Source of the DNA: Alphaproteobacteria bacterium
GTDB taxonomy: Bacteria; Pseudomonadota; Alphaproteobacteria; SHVW01
Length of the DNA: 50,502 nucleotides
Assembly (NCBI GenBank): GCA_016869645.1
Contig: VGDO01000017.1
Span: 1 to 50,502 of the forward strand
Direction of reading: 5' to 3'
The position numbers and the translations under genes were made by a program. The notes under the pieces are model-generated. The model had not been told where the DNA came from and did no database searches. It saw only the letters and a program-made list of their open reading frames with translations. Shown piece after piece: positions 16,811 to 25,618 of the stretch (position 1 is the stretch's first letter; the number at the start of each line of letters is the position of its first letter).

Positions 16811-18963
16811 CAGGAGGTACGACCGAGCCGGGGTCGCAATCCCTCGAACCGCTGTTCTACCCGCGCTCGATCGCCATCATCGGCGCTTCGGCCGACCCCG
16901 CGCGCATCAGCGGCAAGCCGATCGAATCGCTCAAGGCCGCCAGCTTCGCGGGGCCGATCTACCCGGTCAATCCCAGGCACCAGGAAGTGCAGGGACTCGC
17001 CTGCTATCCGCACATCGACGCCGTGCCGGGCCCGGTCGATCTCGTGCTGGTCACCGTGCCTGCGGCGGGCGTGGTCAACGCGCTGGAGGCAAGCGCGCGC
17101 AAAGGCGCGCGCTCCGCGGTGATCTTCAGCTCCGGCTTCGCCGAGGTCAGCGAGAGCGGGGCCGTTGCTCAGGCACGCATGAGCGAGATCGCTGCGACAT
17201 CCGGCATGCGAATCCTCGGGCCCAACTGCATGGGATTGTTCAATGTCCGGCATAAGTCCTACGTCACCTTCTCCTCGGCGTTCCTGCGCGCCTGGCCGAA
17301 GCCCGGCCCGATCGCGATCATCAGCCAGAGCGGCGCCTTCGGCGCCCATTGCTTCGTCATGGCGCGCGAGCGCGGCTTCGGTCTGTCGCACTGGGTCACG
17401 ACGGGCAACGAATGCGACGTCGACTGCGCCGAGGCGCTGGCCTACATGGCCGATGATGCCGACACCGGCGTGATCCTCGCCTATATCGAGGGCACGCGGC
17501 GCGGCGACCTGCTGATCGATGCCTTCGCGCGCGCGCGCACCAATCGCAAGCCCGTCATTCTCATGAAGGTCGGCCGGTCGACCGTTGGCGCCGAAGCGGC
17601 CAAGTCGCACACCGCGACGCTCGCCGGCGACGACGCGGTCTATGATGCGGTCTTCCGCGATCTGGGCGTGCATCGCGCGCGCACGTTCCAAGAGCTGTTC
17701 GACACCGCGAAGGCTTGCGCGATGGGGAAATTCCCGCGCCGCGGCCGGGTCGGCATCGTGACCATCTCGGGCGGCGGCGGCATTCTCATGGCCGATGCCG
17801 CGGCCGAAATCGGGCTCGACGTGCCGCCGATGCCCGAGGAGGCGCAGCGCAAGCTGAAGAAGCTCCTGCCCTATGCCTCGCCGCGCAATCCGGTCGACAC
17901 CACGGCCCAGGCGCTCGACGACATGTCGCTCGCACAGCGCAATCTCGAGATCATGCTGGAGGAAGGCGACTTCGACGCGATCGCCTGCTTCTTCGCCTCG
18001 GTCGGGCTGTCGCCTCAGGTCGGCCCGAAACTGCGCGATGCCGTGATCGCCGCATGCCGCGGGCATTCGGCCACGCCCGTTCTGATGGCCATGGCGGCAA
18101 CGCCTGAGCTGATCGCCGAGCTCGCAGCGGCCGGCATCGCGCATTTCGAGGATCCCGTGGCGGCGATCGAGGCGATCGGTGCGCTCGTGCGGTTCGGCCG
18201 CGCTTTCGAGCGGAAGCTGGCCACCCCGCCTGCCCTGCCCGCACCGCGCCCGGCACCCTCCGCCGGCATGCTCGACGAGGCGGCGTCCAAGGCGCTGCTC
18301 GGCGGGGCCGGCATCGAGTTTCTCGCCGACCGGCTTGTGCGCAGCGCAGACGAGGCCGTGGCTGCGGCCGAGATGCTTGGCCTGCCCGTGGCGCTCAAGC
18401 TGCTGTCGCCCGACATTGCGCACAAGACCGAGGTCGGCGGCGTAGCGCTGGGCCTGAACTCGCCCGACGCAGTTGTCCGGGCATTCGATGAGATGATGAT
18501 GCGGGTGCGCACCGAACGGCCGGAGGCACGCATCACCGGTGCGCTGGTTGCGCCGATGATCACCGGCGGCACCGAGATGATGCTCGGCGTGCAGCGCGAT
18601 CCCGTGTTCGGTCCGGCGATCATGGTCGGCATGGGTGGCATCTACGCCGAGGTGCTGCGCGACGTCGCCTTTCGCCTGGCGCCGTTCGGCACCGACGATG
18701 CGCACGAGCTGATCGGCCGGCTGCGCGGCTACCCTGTGCTCGCCGGCGCGCGCGGGCAGGCGCGGCTCGACATCGACGGCCTGGCAAGCGCTCTCTCGCG
18801 ACTGTCGCTCTTTGCCGCCGCCAATGCCGCCTGGCTCGACAGCGTCGACATCAATCCGATCATCGTGACACCTAAGAGCGCGGTCGCGGTCGACGCGCTC
18901 GTGGTGGCGCGCCTGGTGAATCCGGATCAGCGCGCGCACCAGCGCCGCCACATCCAGCGATAG
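16807..18963 (+). CDS. NDP-forming acyl-CoA synthetase (acetate-CoA ligase family)
   Basis: A 718-residue single-chain enzyme starting at ATG 16807 in a 4-base overlap with the SDR gene. Order of domains: CoA-binding (about 15-110, SIAIIGASADPARISGKP), succinyl-CoA-ligase-like (about 150-460) and C-terminal ATP-grasp (about 490-700, ALKLLSPDIAHKTEVGGVALGL). The phospho-accepting histidine of the family is present as His268 in KSHTATLAG. It activates a carboxylate to its CoA thioester with ATP, or the reverse. Together with the SDR and the neighbouring 3-hydroxyacyl-CoA dehydrogenase it suggests acyl-CoA degradation. Its last 37 bases overlap the converging glycosyltransferase gene. Confidence 0.92.
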   Translation: MTGGTTEPGSQSLEPLFYPRSIAIIGASADPARISGKPIESLKAASFAGPIYPVNPRHQEVQGLACYPHIDAVPGPVDLVLVTVPAAGVVNALEASARKGARSAVIFSSGFAEVSESGAVAQARMSEIAATSGMRILGPNCMGLFNVRHKSYVTFSSAFLRAWPKPGPIAIISQSGAFGAHCFVMARERGFGLSHWVTTGNECDVDCAEALAYMADDADTGVILAYIEGTRRGDLLIDAFARARTNRKPVILMKVGRSTVGAEAAKSHTATLAGDDAVYDAVFRDLGVHRARTFQELFDTAKACAMGKFPRRGRVGIVTISGGGGILMADAAAEIGLDVPPMPEEAQRKLKKLLPYASPRNPVDTTAQALDDMSLAQRNLEIMLEEGDFDAIACFFASVGLSPQVGPKLRDAVIAACRGHSATPVLMAMAATPELIAELAAAGIAHFEDPVAAIEAIGALVRFGRAFERKLATPPALPAPRPAPSAGMLDEAASKALLGGAGIEFLADRLVRSADEAVAAAEMLGLPVALKLLSPDIAHKTEVGGVALGLNSPDAVVRAFDEMMMRVRTERPEARITGALVAPMITGGTEMMLGVQRDPVFGPAIMVGMGGIYAEVLRDVAFRLAPFGTDDAHELIGRLRGYPVLAGARGQARLDIDGLASALSRLSLFAAANAAWLDSVDINPIIVTPKSAVAVDALVVARLVNPDQRAHQRRHIQR

Positions 18964-21299
18964 GCCTGTTCAAGATTGCGGGCAAAGCGGCGCGCATCGC
19001 ACAGCGGCGAATCCCTCATCAGCGCACGCTGATCGCGCCGCAACCGAGCGAGGCGTGACGGATCCAGCGCCAGCGCCACGGCGATCTCGCGATAGTCCGC
19101 CGGGTTGCCGGCGATCCATTCCGCGCGGCCGAGCGCACCCAGAATGCTGGCAGACTGCCGGGCCACCATGCGATCGCCGCGTAGCGCGACCAGCGGCACG
19201 CCCATCCACAAGGCCTCGCACGAACTGCGACCGCCGTTGTAAGGGAAAGGATCGAGCGCGATGTCGACGTCGCCATATTCCGCCAGCATCTCGCGATGCG
19301 GCGAGTGCCCCCGCATGATCACCCGGTCGGCTCCGATGCCGCGATCGGCAAACCGCCGCATATATCGATCCCGGATTTCGGCGTGATCGAGATTTCGACG
19401 CTTCAGCAAGAGACGCGAGCCGGGGACGGCGTGCAGAATCTCAGACCAGAGCGCGATCACCGCGGGCGTCAGCTTGTTGAGCGCATTGAAACTGCCGAAG
19501 GTGATCCATCCACTGGTCAGGCATGGCGGTTCGCCCGCCGCCGGCGCGAAGTACGGCGGCGCGTAGCAAAAGCGGCTGTCCGGCAGCCTGACCGGCGTCT
19601 CCACGATCGCCATGCGCTCGTCCGAACCGATATGGACTGCGTCGGTCACGAGATATTCAATCTGGCTCAGCCCCGTCGTGTAGAACGCCTCGATCCACGT
19701 CGCCTGCACGGGCGCCGGCTGCCGGGCAAAGACGCCCAGCCGGTTGCCCGGCCGCCACGCGTCCATATCGACCAGAACGTCGATGCCGTGCCGGCGGATC
19801 GCGTCGGCAGTCTCGGCGTCGTCCAGTCCCGTCACATCGACAACCTGCTCGAAGCCGTCGCGCTGCGAACGAAAGTCGGGGTCGGCGAGCGGCGCCGCAA
19901 ACATGACCTGCACGGTGCGCTGGGCGTCGCACGCGCGTAGTGCAGTCGTCGTGAGGTCATTGACGACACTCGAATACGACCGGCCGACGTAACCGATGCG
20001 CAACCTGCGATCGGGGTCAGGCCGGTTGTCGAAATGCCGGGCCGCAACCGCCGTCAGCCTGCGCGCGCGGCTTTGCTGAAAGCGCAACACGCTCGACGGG
20101 TGGGCGGCGGCGTCGGCAGTCATGGCCAGAAGCAGCTCCCAGCCGGCTTCGACGTGATCGGGATCGAGCTGCACGGCGTGCCGATAGTGGCAAAGCGCCT
20201 CGTGCGCATCGCCTTGGCGATCGAACAGCTTCGCGAGGTTGTAGTGGACGTCGGCGTGCGCCGGCCGCAAGGCGAGGCTGCGGTGATAGCAAGCGGCCGT
20301 GTCGGCCAGCCGGCTCAGCCTCGTCAGGCACGCTCCCAACAGGAACCAGCACGGGGCCGAGGCTGGTTCCAGCTCGACCGCGTGCCGGAATGCGCTCTCC
20401 GATTCCGGGAAACTTTCAAGCTCGCTGAGCGCGACGCCCAGGTGGCGGTGCGCTCCGACATCGGTAGGGCGCAACGCACGCGCGCGATGGAAAGCATCCG
20501 CGGCATCTCGGGTTCGGCCGAGCCGGAGGCTGGCGAGGCCGAGTTCATGGTGGACCTCGAACATGTCAGGCGCCAAGCGGCGCGCCTGCGCGAGAGCGAC
20601 AGTGGCTCGGTCGAGATCGCCGAGTTTCCTCGATACGATACCCAGGTTGAGCCAGCCATGAGGCCGGTCAGGATCGAGGGCAAGCGTGCGGCGCAACGCG
20701 GATTCGGCCGTTCGATGGTCGTCCGCGGCGAATGCGGACAACGCGCGCTCGAAGTGCCCGTCGGGCATGCCAGGCTCCAGCGCAATTGCGCGATCGAGAC
20801 AGGCGTTCGCCGCGGCCATCCGGCCACCCTGGCGGCTGAGCACGCCAAGCAGGACGAAGGACTGACCATGCGTCGGCCAACGCTCCACCAAGCGCTCGAG
20901 CCAGGCGCGCGATTGTTCCGAGCGGCCGACTTTCATCAGACATGCAGCGAGGCGAAACCAAGCGTCGAGCGCGCGCGGATCGAACACCAGGGCGCGACGA
21001 AGGGACTCTATGGCGGCTGTCCATGAGCGCCCCTCCTGCCACAATTTGCCGCGATGAAGGTGAGCTGCCGCGAAGGCGGGGTCGAGCGCGAGCGCCGCGC
21101 TCAGCTCGAACAAGGCAGACCGCGCCTGCCCCAGCTCGGAATGCGCGACGCCAAGCAAGAAACGGATCTCGGCGTTGGCCGGGCCAAGCCGCAACAGTTC
21201 ACGGGCCAGGCGCTCGGCTTCCCGCGGCTGCCCCGCGCGCAAGGCCGCCGCCACGCCGCGCGTCGCACCAGGCATCAGGGCAACGCTCTCAACTTCCAT
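18927..21299 (-). CDS. TPR-containing O-linked N-acetylglucosamine transferase-like protein
   Basis: A 790-residue protein with an N-terminal array of about ten tetratricopeptide repeats (residues 10-390), followed by a GT41 (Glyco_transf_41, SPINDLY/OGT) catalytic region. Diagnostic blocks are RIGYVGRSYSS, DVLVDMDAWRPGNRLGVFARQPAPVQATW, FGSFNALNKLTPAVIALWSEIL and DIALDPFPYNGGRSSCEALWMGVPLVAL. Such bacterial proteins transfer a sugar from a nucleotide donor to proteins or glycolipids in the cytoplasm; target here is unknown. In most OGTs the first block ends in a His (xxDHxxH), which here reads SVVNDL, so activity or acceptor may differ. A promoter-like motif lies 40 bases upstream. Confidence 0.9.
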   Translation of the reverse strand: MEVESVALMPGATRGVAAALRAGQPREAERLARELLRLGPANAEIRFLLGVAHSELGQARSALFELSAALALDPAFAAAHLHRGKLWQEGRSWTAAIESLRRALVFDPRALDAWFRLAACLMKVGRSEQSRAWLERLVERWPTHGQSFVLLGVLSRQGGRMAAANACLDRAIALEPGMPDGHFERALSAFAADDHRTAESALRRTLALDPDRPHGWLNLGIVSRKLGDLDRATVALAQARRLAPDMFEVHHELGLASLRLGRTRDAADAFHRARALRPTDVGAHRHLGVALSELESFPESESAFRHAVELEPASAPCWFLLGACLTRLSRLADTAACYHRSLALRPAHADVHYNLAKLFDRQGDAHEALCHYRHAVQLDPDHVEAGWELLLAMTADAAAHPSSVLRFQQSRARRLTAVAARHFDNRPDPDRRLRIGYVGRSYSSVVNDLTTTALRACDAQRTVQVMFAAPLADPDFRSQRDGFEQVVDVTGLDDAETADAIRRHGIDVLVDMDAWRPGNRLGVFARQPAPVQATWIEAFYTTGLSQIEYLVTDAVHIGSDERMAIVETPVRLPDSRFCYAPPYFAPAAGEPPCLTSGWITFGSFNALNKLTPAVIALWSEILHAVPGSRLLLKRRNLDHAEIRDRYMRRFADRGIGADRVIMRGHSPHREMLAEYGDVDIALDPFPYNGGRSSCEALWMGVPLVALRGDRMVARQSASILGALGRAEWIAGNPADYREIAVALALDPSRLARLRRDQRALMRDSPLCDARRFARNLEQAYRWMWRRWCAR

Positions 21300-21339
21300 C
21301 AGCGCCAGGGCCGTCCGGGCCGGTTGTCAGCATCCACTT

Positions 21340-21350
21340 CAATCTAGCGC
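21340..21350 (-). promoter_or_regulatory. Recurrent promoter-like motif upstream of the TPR glycosyltransferase gene
   Basis: GCGCTAGATTG on the minus strand, 40 bases upstream of the ATG at 21299. It is one of four copies in the window, at nearly the same distance from the start as the copy before the methyltransferase gene. Confidence 0.55.
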
Positions 21351-21468
21351 GGACATGGCTGAAATGCGCACATTCCAATTGCTTCGGCAGGCCATCCTTG
21401 CCAGATTGCCGCCCCAATTGCGTGCTTTCCTCGCCCGCTCCTTTGTCCTGGTACAAAAGAACCAACAC

Positions 21469-22677
21469 ATGACCTCAGCGCATTCCAAGCCGGCACTCGC
21501 AACCATGTCGCCCGGCGCCGCCTATGCCGCGCCGATTCGCGACCTCATCGCGTCGATGGAAACCACCAAGATAGGCCAGGTGGCCAATTTGGGTCGGGGC
21601 GATGCCGACGTAATCAAGCTGTGGTTCGGCGAATCGGACGTCAAGACACCGGCCTTCATCAACCGCGCCGCGACCAAGGCGCTCGATGAAGGTCATACCT
21701 TCTACACGTGGCAGCGCGGCATTCCGCCGTTGCGCGAGGCCATCGCGCGCTATACGAGCCGCGTCTACGGCATCGACTGCGACACCGACCGCATCACCGT
21801 GATGGGCTCGGGCATGCAGGTCATCGTGCTGTGCTGCCAGGCGATCCTCGACGCCGGCGACAATGTCGTGGTCGTCAGCCCGGCCTGGCCCAATGTCAGC
21901 CAGGCGATCGAGGTCATGGGCGCCGACGCGCGGCCGGTGCGCCAGATCCTGAAAGGCGATCGCTGGACACTCGATCTCGACCAGCTGTTCGCCCGCGTCG
22001 ACAGCCGCACGCGCGCCATCTTCGTCAACTCGCCATGCAATCCGACCGGATGGATGATGACGTCGGAGGAGCAGAAGGCGGTTCTCGACTTCTGCCGCAA
22101 GCGGCGCATCTGGCTGCTGGCCGACGAGGTCTACGCCCGTCTGGTCTACGACCGCGACGTGGCCCCGTCGTTCCTGCACCACGCCACGCCCGACGATCCG
22201 CTGATCGTGGTACAGAGCTTTTCCAAGCCCTGGGCGATGACGGGCTGGCGGCTCGGCTGGATGACCTCGCCCGCCGCCTTCGGCGACAAGATGGCGAACC
22301 TTGTCCAGTTCAACACGAGCGGTTCGCCCGCTTTCCTCCAGTACGGCGCGCTGGCCGCCATCGAAGAGGGCGAAGAGTTTCTGAAGTCCATGGTCGAGCG
22401 CTGCAGGGCCGGCGGCGAGATCGTGTTTCAGCGCCTGGCCGCCCTGCCGCGCGTGCGCGTGGCGCGTCCGCAGGCGACGTTCTATGCGTTTTTCGCCGTC
22501 GACGGCATGACCGACAGCCTCGCCTTCGCACAGAAACTGGTGCGCGAAGCGCGCGTCGGCCTGGCGCCGGGCAGCGCCTTCGGCGATGGCGGCGAAGGCT
22601 ATCTGCGGCTGTGCTTCGCACAGAGCCCGGAGCGCCTGGTCGAAGCGCTCGACCGGATGGAGCCGTTTCTGCGATAG
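21469..22677 (+). CDS. Class I/II PLP-dependent aminotransferase (AspC-like)
   Basis: A 402-residue enzyme from ATG 21469; in-frame ATGs at 21355 and 21508 are alternatives, and the first would cross the minus-strand promoter motif region. Fold-type I landmarks: NSPCNPTG (188-195), D219 in LLADEVY contacting the pyridine nitrogen, and SFSKPWAMTGWRLGW with Schiff-base Lys253. It transfers an amino group between an amino acid and a 2-oxo acid; AspC-like proteins often accept aspartate or aromatic amino acids. Nothing nearby fixes the substrate. It converges with the esterase gene (49-base gap). Confidence 0.9.
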   Translation: MTSAHSKPALATMSPGAAYAAPIRDLIASMETTKIGQVANLGRGDADVIKLWFGESDVKTPAFINRAATKALDEGHTFYTWQRGIPPLREAIARYTSRVYGIDCDTDRITVMGSGMQVIVLCCQAILDAGDNVVVVSPAWPNVSQAIEVMGADARPVRQILKGDRWTLDLDQLFARVDSRTRAIFVNSPCNPTGWMMTSEEQKAVLDFCRKRRIWLLADEVYARLVYDRDVAPSFLHHATPDDPLIVVQSFSKPWAMTGWRLGWMTSPAAFGDKMANLVQFNTSGSPAFLQYGALAAIEEGEEFLKSMVERCRAGGEIVFQRLAALPRVRVARPQATFYAFFAVDGMTDSLAFAQKLVREARVGLAPGSAFGDGGEGYLRLCFAQSPERLVEALDRMEPFLR

Positions 22678-22726
22678 CCGGGCGCGGCTCGGCCAAGCAT
22701 GGCCGGCGCGTCGTCACCAAGTCAGC

Positions 22727-23701
22727 TCACGTGGCGTTCGCGGCGAAGATTCCGCGCAGGAACATGCACGGCAACGCAAACTCGTTGGCGGCGGTCGTGC
22801 CGCTGAACCGGGCGCGCAGGAAGCCGTGGATCATGCCTTCGGCGCAGCGGAGCGTCACCGGAACGCCCGCTTCCTTCAGGCGCGCGGCATATGCCGGACT
22901 GTCGTCGGCGAGCGGATCGATCTCGGCATAGTGGATGAAGGCCGGCGGCACGCCCGCGAGATTGTCGTGCTTGAGCGGTGCGGCATAGATCTCCTGCTTG
23001 GGATCGCGCCCGCCGAGATATTGCTGCCACGAATGGCGCGAGTCCGATGCCTTCAGCCCCGGCGAGTCGGCATGCGTAAGGCGGGAGCCCGATGGGGCGC
23101 TGTCATCGGTGTTGGTGAAGGGCGCGTAGATCGCGACCTGCGCCGCGATTTTGGGACCGCCCTTGTCCCGCGCCAGCAAGGATACGGCCGCCGCCAGGTT
23201 GCCACCAGCGCTCTCGCCCCACACGGCGATGCGATCCTTGTCGAGCCCCATCTTGCCGGCATTGGCCGCCAGGTGCAGCAGCACGCCATGGACGTCGTTG
23301 AGGGCATGGGGATAGGGGAACTCGGGCGCGAGACGGTAGTCGACGCTGACCACGACCGCGCCGACATGCTCGGCCATGCCCCAGGCATTGGCATCGCCGC
23401 TGTCGAGGCTGCCTTTCTTGAAGCCCCCGCCGTGGATGAACACCACGCAAGGCGCTGCCTCTTGTGTCTGGGCTTCGACCGGCCGATAGACGCGCACAGG
23501 CACCGAACCGTTGCGACCGGCGCCGGGACAAGCCAGTGCAATGTTCTCGACGATCATGCCCTGCGGATAGGGCCGCGACAGCTTCTTGCCGTAGTTGTTC
23601 CACTCTTCGCGCAGGACCTCTGCGTCAGTCGTGCGCGTCAGCGCCTCTTTCGCCGCGACGAGATCCCGCATGTCGGGATGAAGGGTAGAGATCTTCGACA
23701 T
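22727..23701 (-). CDS. Alpha/beta hydrolase, hormone-sensitive-lipase-type esterase
   Basis: A 324-residue enzyme starting at ATG 23701, with GAGGGA 7 bases upstream; a GTG 15 bases earlier is possible. It has HGGGF (90-94) for the oxyanion hole, GESAGG with nucleophile Ser164, the acid in AEIDPLADD, and the histidine in MIHGFLRA. These place it in the bacterial HSL (Abhydrolase_3) family of carboxylesterases. There is no signal peptide, so it should be cytoplasmic. The natural substrate is unknown. Confidence 0.9.
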   Translation of the reverse strand: MSKISTLHPDMRDLVAAKEALTRTTDAEVLREEWNNYGKKLSRPYPQGMIVENIALACPGAGRNGSVPVRVYRPVEAQTQEAAPCVVFIHGGGFKKGSLDSGDANAWGMAEHVGAVVVSVDYRLAPEFPYPHALNDVHGVLLHLAANAGKMGLDKDRIAVWGESAGGNLAAAVSLLARDKGGPKIAAQVAIYAPFTNTDDSAPSGSRLTHADSPGLKASDSRHSWQQYLGGRDPKQEIYAAPLKHDNLAGVPPAFIHYAEIDPLADDSPAYAARLKEAGVPVTLRCAEGMIHGFLRARFSGTTAANEFALPCMFLRGIFAANAT

Positions 23702-23747
23702 CCTGAGTTCCCTCACTGCTCACTGGCTCGATTGCCGCCGATGGGTC

Positions 23748-24359
23748 TCACCACATGCTTTGCCGCGCCCGTTCCGGCCACTCCCGGTCATAGGTTTCAC
23801 CGCCGACCCGATTCTCGCTGATCGCCGCGAGTATCTGCCCTGCACTGGGCAGATGATCGGGCGCGACGTGCCTGGCCGGGTTCCACAGATCGGCACGGAT
23901 GACGGCGCGGGCACACTGGAAGTAAACCGTGTCGACCGCAATCACGATCACCGAGCGCGGCGGCTTGCCCTCCATTTCGAAGGACGCCAGAAGATCGGCG
24001 TCCGTGCTCAACCGCGCACGGCCGTTGACGCGCAGGGTGTTGCCGGCGCCGGGTATCAGGAACAGCAGCGCCACGCGCGGATCGCGGATGATGTTGCGCA
24101 GCGAGTCCGCGCGATTGTTGCCGCGCCGGTCGGGCATCATCAGCGTGCGCTCGTCGTGGACGCGGACGAACCCCGGCAAGTCGCCGCGCGGCGAACAATC
24201 GAGCCCTTCCGGACCTGCTGTCGCCAGGATCGCGAAGGGGGAAGCCTCGATCATGGTCCGATAGTGCGGCGTCACATTCGGGACCTCCTTGACGATGGAG
24301 GCCTCACGCGGCTGACCGTAGATGGCTTCGAGCTGTTGCGTCGTCGTGATCGTCGACAT
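23748..24359 (-). CDS. PPOX-class flavoprotein (pyridoxamine-phosphate-oxidase-like, MSMEG_1061 type)
   Basis: A 203-residue protein starting at ATG 24359; a TTG 12 bases earlier is less likely. It has the split-barrel FMN-binding motifs FAILATAGPEGLDCSPRGDLPGFV and LMMPDRRGNNRADSLRNIIRDPRVALLFLIPG. The CSPRGD block is typical of the MSMEG_1061 subgroup, which binds FMN or F420-like cofactors and has no firmly assigned reaction. The C-terminal WPERARQSMW tail extends past the barrel. It lies between the esterase and a glycosyltransferase-like gene on the same strand. Confidence 0.85.
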   Translation of the reverse strand: MSTITTTQQLEAIYGQPREASIVKEVPNVTPHYRTMIEASPFAILATAGPEGLDCSPRGDLPGFVRVHDERTLMMPDRRGNNRADSLRNIIRDPRVALLFLIPGAGNTLRVNGRARLSTDADLLASFEMEGKPPRSVIVIAVDTVYFQCARAVIRADLWNPARHVAPDHLPSAGQILAAISENRVGGETYDREWPERARQSMW

Positions 24360-24448
24360 GTGCGGATCCAATGTGCGTGGAGCTGCGGCAATGGCAAATC
24401 AGTCTGGCATGGCGGCACGACGCTCGCCATCCCTGGGGTCGCGACAAG

Positions 24449-25357
24449 TCAGCCCACAACGGCAGTCCAATCGATTCCGGGAGCCAGATAGGGCGCCTCG
24501 CAATGGGTGGCGAAGGCCGGAATGGGAACGATCAGCGAGCGCCGGCCGGCGGTGAGCGACACGAAGGCCTGGAAATCGTAGGGCGTCGCCCCATCGCTGA
24601 ACTGGTCCCAGATGTCGCGGTCGGCGGCGATGATCGACGGCGTCGTGGCAAACGTCATGGTGGCACTGCCCGTGGTCTTCCAGTGGCTCGACGCGGTGCG
24701 GATCACCTGTGCCACTTCGCCCTGCCCTTCGACGATCGGATTGGTGGCACCGCCGCCGCCGCCATATTTGTCCGGGTGGTCATAGAGCGAGACATAGTCG
24801 GCGCGTGCCAGGCCCTCAGCCAGGGCGCGACGCGCGCCTGCCCGATGCAGGAAATCGTCCTCGACGAAATAGACGGCGACGCCGCTGTCGAGCGCCACGG
24901 CCGCGTCGATTGCGTATCGCCAGGAGCCGGCATTGCCCAGGCGGGTCTTGCGGAGGTCAGCGCCGATCGCCCTGGCCGCGAGGCTGGCATCGACCATCGC
25001 CAGTGTCGGCTCGTCGCAATTGTCGGCGATGATGACGAGCTCGCCCGGCTGTGGCGCCAGGACCTCGAGGAAATTGGTCAGGCAGCGCTGTTTGTCGCCG
25101 ACCCGCGTCTTCACGCGGCTCATGCTGCTGATGCGATAGAAGAAGACGATCGGCCGGTCGGGCACGGCCTCGTCCCGGCGCAGCGGCGCATGGGCCTGGG
25201 CGAAGGCGATGTCGGCGAGCCTGAGCCGGGCGATGTGCGTCGCGGGATGCGGCAGCGCCGCCTTGGCCAGGCGCTCGTAGATCTGGGCGGCCTCATCGAG
25301 CCGACCGGCACGGTGATGCGCCAGCGCCTCGTTGATCACCTCGCCGATCGGCCGCAT
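24449..25357 (-). CDS. Glycosyltransferase-like protein with short TPR N-terminus
   Basis: A 302-residue protein. Residues 5-40 (ALAHHRAGRLDEAAQIYERL) look like one TPR helix pair. The rest resembles a GT-A fold: PIVFFYRISSM, GELVIIADNCD, RLGNAGSWRYAIDAA and VAVYFVEDDFLH, where the EDD cluster would be the DxD-type metal site. The usual family profile is weak, so this is a structural guess. The gene lies close to the GT41-type transferase in the window, which also combines TPR and a sugar-transfer domain. A promoter-like motif lies 31 bases upstream. Confidence 0.65.
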   Translation of the reverse strand: MRPIGEVINEALAHHRAGRLDEAAQIYERLAKAALPHPATHIARLRLADIAFAQAHAPLRRDEAVPDRPIVFFYRISSMSRVKTRVGDKQRCLTNFLEVLAPQPGELVIIADNCDEPTLAMVDASLAARAIGADLRKTRLGNAGSWRYAIDAAVALDSGVAVYFVEDDFLHRAGARRALAEGLARADYVSLYDHPDKYGGGGGATNPIVEGQGEVAQVIRTASSHWKTTGSATMTFATTPSIIAADRDIWDQFSDGATPYDFQAFVSLTAGRRSLIVPIPAFATHCEAPYLAPGIDWTAVVG

Positions 25358-25388
25358 GCCGCCCCACCGATTCGCTGCTGAAGGGCGT

Positions 25389-25399
25389 CAATCTAGCGC
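25389..25399 (-). promoter_or_regulatory. Recurrent promoter-like motif upstream of the glycosyltransferase-like gene
   Basis: GCGCTAGATTG on the minus strand, 31 bases upstream of the ATG at 25357. It is identical over 11 bases to the copies at 21340 and 39867. Confidence 0.55.
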
Positions 25400-25513
25400 A
25401 CTGCCGCCACGATAACCCGCACAAGCGGCAGACTTCATCCTAAGTTTTTGCTTCATGATAGACGCGCAAACCATTGATGCATATTGATCTCGCTAATTCG
25501 AAGGTATGGGCGC

Positions 25514-25529
25514 TGTGACCCCTGTCACA
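25514..25529. promoter_or_regulatory. CRP/FNR-type palindrome
   Basis: TGTGACCCCTGTCACA matches the CRP consensus half-sites TGTGA-N6-TCACA exactly, and extends by one more pair on each side (CTGTGAC / GTCACAG, 25513-25530). It is 89 bases before the ATG of the 512-residue unknown protein, just upstream of a TTGACG hexamer at 25534. A CRP/FNR-family activator site is the simplest reading. Confidence 0.6.
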
Positions 25530-25618
25530 GGTCGTTGACGCGCGGCCCGGTAACCTCGGGATCAGACCAGAAGGTTGGCCGAAGCCTCGTGCCCGCTGGA
25601 GAAGCCACGGAGACGACG

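Noticed and set aside
16735..18951. 738-codon open frame on the minus strand
   Set aside because: It is exactly antisense to the acyl-CoA synthetase gene, with His/Arg/Asp-rich non-protein-like composition. Long antisense frames are expected in GC-rich DNA.
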